From an uncultured Clostridia bacterium (GTDB lineage: Bacteria > Bacillota > Clostridia > Lachnospirales > Cellulosilyticaceae), in assembly GCA_937921505.1 (NCBI GenBank), contig CAKZUB010000094.1, positions 1-46,726 on the forward strand: 46,726 nt of DNA. The letters run 5' to 3'. Position 1 is the first letter of the stretch; each line of letters starts with the position of its first letter. Both the position numbers and the translations under genes were made by a program. Shown piece after piece: positions 43,430 to 46,726 of the stretch. The notes under the pieces were generated by a model, which was given only the letters and a program-made list of their open reading frames with translations, made no database searches and was not told the DNA's origin.

Positions 43430-45568
43430 ATGAAATATGCATTTGAAATACATCACTTAGGATGTGCAAATTGTGGTCAAAAAATAGAAGATGAACTTAA
43501 TAAGAATGATAGATTTGATCATGTGAAGGTTAACTTTGTATTAAAGAAGGTAGAGGTTGAAACACAAGAACAAGATAAGGAAAAAATAGTTACATATATT
43601 GAGAAAATAGCTAATCAGTATGAAAGTGGCATACAATTAACCTATGAAAAGCACTTAGAAGAAAATAATCCTTTAGATTATGCGGATCAAGAAGAGGGTG
43701 GCTATAATGGAGATAACAAACTACATCAGCAATATAAAGCGTATATCACTTTTGGACTAGGTGGAGCTTTGCTTATTGGTGGAGTCATATTTAAACTAGA
43801 TATACTTTTTATTTTTGCCTATATGCTTATAGGGTATGATGTTATTTTCAAAGCTTTTAAAAATTGTATTAAAGGAAGAATGTTAGATGAAAACTTCTTA
43901 ATGACTCTAGCTACTATAGCAGCTTTTATTATTGGAGAGTATCCAGAAGCTGTTGCGGTTATGATGTTTTATAAAATAGGAGAATATATGCAAGATAAGG
44001 CCGTAGATTACTCAACACGGGAAATTGAAAAGGCAATGGATATCAGGCCTGACTTTGCTAGAGTCATTAGAGAGGAACCCCTCATTGTAAATCCTCGGGA
44101 AGTTAGAATAGAAGAGATCATAGAAGTAAGACCGGGGGAAAAGGTTCCATTAGATGGGTTAGTGGTAGAAGGTGGTGGGGCGCTAGATACATCTATGCTT
44201 ACGGGAGAATCTTTGCCGAGGATAGTTAAAAAAGATGACATCGTATTAAGTGGGAGTATTAATTTAGATGGCGTTATTCAAATAAGAGTTACTCAAGTAT
44301 TTAAAGATAGTACAGTATCTAAAATACTAGAACTTATTCAAAATGCAAGTAGTAAAAAATCAAAATCAGAAAATTTCATTACTAAATTCGCAAAATGGTA
44401 TACGCCAATGGTCGTAGTAGGAGCACTGCTTACAGCTATTATTCCCTCAATGATTACGGGTAACTGGGAAACGTGGATTTATACAAGTATTGTATTTTTA
44501 GTTATATCTTGTCCATGTGCACTCGTTGTGTCAATTCCCTTAGGATTCTTTGGAGGCATTGGAGCTGCTTCAAAAGCTGGGGTATTAGTTAAAGGAAGCA
44601 ACTATCTAGAAGCCTTAAATGATATAGATACTATTGTATTAGATAAAACAGGGACTATTACAAAAGGACAATTTGGAGTTATTCGTATTATCCCAAATAA
44701 TATAAGTGAACAAGAACTTTTAAAATATGCAGCAATAGCAGAATCGTGGTCTAACCATCCTATTGCCAAATCCATTGTAAAGGAATACGGAAAAGATGTG
44801 TCTAAAGTCAGTGATATTTCAGATTATAAAGAAATAAGTGGACAAGGAATAACTGTAAAAATAGATGGAAAAGAAGTTCTTGTTGGCAATGAAAAGCTTA
44901 TGAGTGACTACCAAATTAAAATTTTAAATACACATGAAATAGGTTCACACATTCATGTAGCTAAAGGAAAAGAATATTTAGGATGTATTATAGTAGCTGA
45001 TCAAATCAAAGAAGATAGCAAAGAGGCTATTTTAGCTTTAAAAAAGAAGGGTATTAAGAAGATTATTATGTTGACTGGCGATAAGAGAGAAATAGCAGAT
45101 CAAATAGGTAAACAAGTAGGGATAGATGAAGTTTATGCAGAGTTGTTACCTCAAGATAAAGTGATGAAACTTGAAGAAAAACTTCAACAAGGAGATAAGG
45201 TGGCTTTTGTTGGAGATGGCATTAATGATGCACCAGTACTTGCAAGAGCAGATATCGGGATTGCAATGGGCGGAGTAGGTTCTGATGCTGCCATAGAAGC
45301 TGCTGATATTGTTCTTATGACAGATAAGCTAAGTTCTGTAGTTGATATACTAAGTATTGCAAAGAAAACAAGAAAGATTGTTACGCAGAATATTGTATTT
45401 GCATTAGGCGTTAAAGTAATTGTTCTAGGACTTGGTTTAATGGGAATGGCAAATATGTGGTTAGCAGTTTTTGCAGATGTAGGGGTATCACTTTTAGCAG
45501 TCATTAATGCGATTAGAGTACTTGGGAAAGATAAAGTACATATGATGAAAATGATAAGAGCAAAATAA
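43430..45568 (+). CDS. Heavy-metal-exporting P-type ATPase (Zn/Cd/Pb type)
   Basis: 712 residues. N-terminal HMA domain with Cys12-x-x-Cys15 (GCANCG). Then six to eight membrane helices, the ion-site CPC at 361-363, phospho-Asp405 in DKTGTITKG, the HP motif (NHPIAKS), and GDGINDAPVLARADIGIAMG. The P1B-2 (zinc/cadmium/lead) type is supported by CPC with a GVSLLAVINAIRVL last helix and by the ArsR-type operator. AAGAGGTGAGG precedes the start. Monocistronic, with a terminator following. Confidence 0.93.
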   Translation: MKYAFEIHHLGCANCGQKIEDELNKNDRFDHVKVNFVLKKVEVETQEQDKEKIVTYIEKIANQYESGIQLTYEKHLEENNPLDYADQEEGGYNGDNKLHQQYKAYITFGLGGALLIGGVIFKLDILFIFAYMLIGYDVIFKAFKNCIKGRMLDENFLMTLATIAAFIIGEYPEAVAVMMFYKIGEYMQDKAVDYSTREIEKAMDIRPDFARVIREEPLIVNPREVRIEEIIEVRPGEKVPLDGLVVEGGGALDTSMLTGESLPRIVKKDDIVLSGSINLDGVIQIRVTQVFKDSTVSKILELIQNASSKKSKSENFITKFAKWYTPMVVVGALLTAIIPSMITGNWETWIYTSIVFLVISCPCALVVSIPLGFFGGIGAASKAGVLVKGSNYLEALNDIDTIVLDKTGTITKGQFGVIRIIPNNISEQELLKYAAIAESWSNHPIAKSIVKEYGKDVSKVSDISDYKEISGQGITVKIDGKEVLVGNEKLMSDYQIKILNTHEIGSHIHVAKGKEYLGCIIVADQIKEDSKEAILALKKKGIKKIIMLTGDKREIADQIGKQVGIDEVYAELLPQDKVMKLEEKLQQGDKVAFVGDGINDAPVLARADIGIAMGGVGSDAAIEAADIVLMTDKLSSVVDILSIAKKTRKIVTQNIVFALGVKVIVLGLGLMGMANMWLAVFADVGVSLLAVINAIRVLGKDKVHMMKMIRAK

Positions 45569-45581
45569 AAAAAGCAAATCT

Positions 45582-45622
45582 AAAAGCTGAAGCAATGTAT
45601 TAGAAAATGCTTCAGCTTTTTA
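45582..45622 (+). terminator. Terminator of the metal ATPase gene
   Basis: A 13-bp stem (45582-45594 with 45608-45620), 13-base loop, and a short T-run on the plus strand. The convergent gene on the minus strand (stop 45642) may use it too. Confidence 0.85.
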
Positions 45623-45641
45623 AATAAGAGAGAACTTTATT

Positions 45642-46364
45642 TTATTCATAATGAATTAAGTCTAAGTAATGTTTTTGGATACTTTTAGCTGTATCTAATT
45701 CACCGTTTGGTATTGGAATATTGATAGTATACATGGGACCTGTAAATAGGTCATAGTCACCATATAAAAATTGAAGTGTATCTTCAACGCTATAATTAAT
45801 GCGTATATCTTCTAGAAAGTAGATTGATTTATGCAAAGTATAAAGTTCATCTAAAAAATAGATACAATCTTCTCCAATAAATGCTTCGGAGAGGGAATAG
45901 ATTTTAGAGTTATAATAATAAGAATTATAGATAAGGGCTGCTATTAAAGAAATGATGCTTATAATCATAACACCAATACTAAGAGGGATACTGTATTTTT
46001 CACCACTAAAGAAAATACAACAAGTGATAATAAAAGCTAGCAAAAAAGTGAGCATTATCGTAGAAATGTTGGAGAATTTTTTATCATAAAGAGCTTCGTT
46101 AATGCAGCTTGAGCTACTAGGTTTAAAGCGCCAATGAGCCATTACAGAGACCTCTTTATTTTTTAAGTGTTTTATTTTAAGGTATTTTTTATGATGTTGT
46201 ATATAAGTTATAATGCCTATAAGCATAAAGCAAGTTCCAAAGACAAGTAAAAGGCTTTTACTAGAATCTAAAAGGTTATTAAATACTAGCGCAGCCGTGC
46301 AGCTAGTGACGCCTAAAAATAAGATGATGAGCCCTATGATACAATGAACATATTCTTTTTTCAT
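45642..46364 (-). CDS. Four-helix membrane protein of unknown function
   Basis: 240 residues: two helices near the N-terminus (VHCIIGLIILFLGVTSCTAAL and LLLVFGTCFMLIGIITYI), two in the middle (ISTIMLTFLLAFIITCCIFF and VMIISIISLIAALIY), then a cytosolic-looking C-terminal domain (DCIYFLDELYTLHKS ...). No family recognised. AAAGGAGGG precedes the start. Confidence 0.75.
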   Translation of the reverse strand: MKKEYVHCIIGLIILFLGVTSCTAALVFNNLLDSSKSLLLVFGTCFMLIGIITYIQHHKKYLKIKHLKNKEVSVMAHWRFKPSSSSCINEALYDKKFSNISTIMLTFLLAFIITCCIFFSGEKYSIPLSIGVMIISIISLIAALIYNSYYYNSKIYSLSEAFIGEDCIYFLDELYTLHKSIYFLEDIRINYSVEDTLQFLYGDYDLFTGPMYTINIPIPNGELDTAKSIQKHYLDLIHYE

Positions 46365-46533
46365 ATGAAGCCCTCCTTTAAGTAGTCATATAAAAAAATG
46401 GTCTACTCATAGTATATGATGAGGTAAAGCTGTATGTTAATGGCAATATGCGATTACTTATGTATAGAATCATTAAAATTTCATATGATAACTATGAAAT
46501 ATAAAAGGAACTTAAAAAGGAGGAGTGATTGAT

Positions 46534-46665
46534 ATGGCTAAAGCAGGGATGAGAAGGCCAGACCCTAGTGATTCACATGGTACTGAGAGTAATAAAAAGC
46601 AACATTTTTCTAAAAATGAACAAAAGCCAGTGCCAGAAATACAAGGCAAAGAAAAAACAAAATAA
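46534..46665 (+). CDS. Tiny basic protein, conserved-looking
   Basis: 43 residues: MAKAGMRRPDPSDSHGTESN, then a Lys-rich stretch and KPVPEIQGKEKTK. It has a strong AAAGGAGGAG site and ATG, and ends 3 bp before palindrome copy 3. Its composition (Lys, Asn, Pro, Gly, no hydrophobic core) suggests a disordered, perhaps spore-related or nucleic-acid-associated peptide. It recalls small clostridial proteins of the CPC_1213 type, but this was not checked. Confidence 0.65.
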   Translation: MAKAGMRRPDPSDSHGTESNKKQHFSKNEQKPVPEIQGKEKTK

Positions 46666-46668
46666 GAA

Positions 46669-46726
46669 AGGGGACGGTTCTCCAATCTTGCTGTTTTAAA
46701 ACAGCAAGATTGGAGAACCGTCCCCT
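46669..46726. repeat. 58-bp palindrome, copy 3 (perfect, no loop)
   Basis: Both halves (46669-46697 and 46698-46726) are exact reverse complements. It starts AGGGGACGG and ends CCGTCCCCT. It is the most complete copy and lies at the very end of the window, just after the tiny basic gene. Confidence 0.97.

Overview
This window is low-GC DNA from an endospore-forming member of the Clostridia (Bacillota). That placing is an inference from the AT-rich sequence, strong AGGAGG ribosome sites, T-tract terminators, spmA/spmB, an AbrB-like regulator, HD-GYP signalling and the gene order sua5-ywlE-rpiB-upp. Both ends of the window lie in the same 58-bp palindromic repeat, so it may be a whole contig that broke at that repeat.

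Layout. (1) 1-3850, minus strand: a nitrogen operon amt-glnB-asnB. Its leader carries a strong promoter, a small hairpin pair that resembles an ANTAR target, and an intrinsic terminator. asnB lies between two copies of the 58-bp palindrome. (2) 4-11 kb: an Fe-alcohol dehydrogenase, an HD-GYP protein, a Cys/Arg/Asp-rich small protein, a YkvI-like membrane protein, a MORN-repeat protein, spmA-spmB and an AbrB-like regulator. (3) 11.3-13.1 kb: a RelA/SpoT-domain protein behind a leader made of two tandem 76-bp double-hairpin units. (4) 13.2-14.7 kb: a small membrane protein and pepT. (5) 15-24 kb: a decaying type I restriction-modification island. hsdM and hsdS each carry one in-frame nonsense codon. 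A tyrosine recombinase, a DUF3990 (ADP-ribosyltransferase-like) gene pair and a second half-hsdS cassette follow, then an intact hsdR. (6) 24.3-26.6 kb: an aconitase-family hydratase. (7) 26.7-32.6 kb: a self-contained sugar PTS operon (HPr, enzyme I, BglG-type antiterminator, IICB, IIA and a TIM-barrel-like protein). It has a consensus promoter and a RAT/terminator switch. (8) 32.6-43.2 kb, minus strand: a phospholipase C-like protein, tagO, comEB, upp, rpiB, ywlE, sua5, a universal stress protein, an unknown gene, glgP and an M18 aminopeptidase. (9) 43.4-46.7 kb: a metal-exporting P-type ATPase with an ArsR/SmtB-type operator, a membrane protein and a tiny basic protein.

The most notable findings are regulatory or repeat-like. 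They are the ANTAR-like antitermination leader of the amt operon and three families of structured intergenic repeats, two of which show compensatory stem changes. The PTS operon is also unusual: its HPr lacks the regulatory Ser46 and its antiterminator has lost both PRD2 histidines. The hsdS-recombinase-ART island with three isolated nonsense codons is the main genome-plasticity locus. No rRNA, tRNA, CRISPR array or complete insertion sequence was seen.
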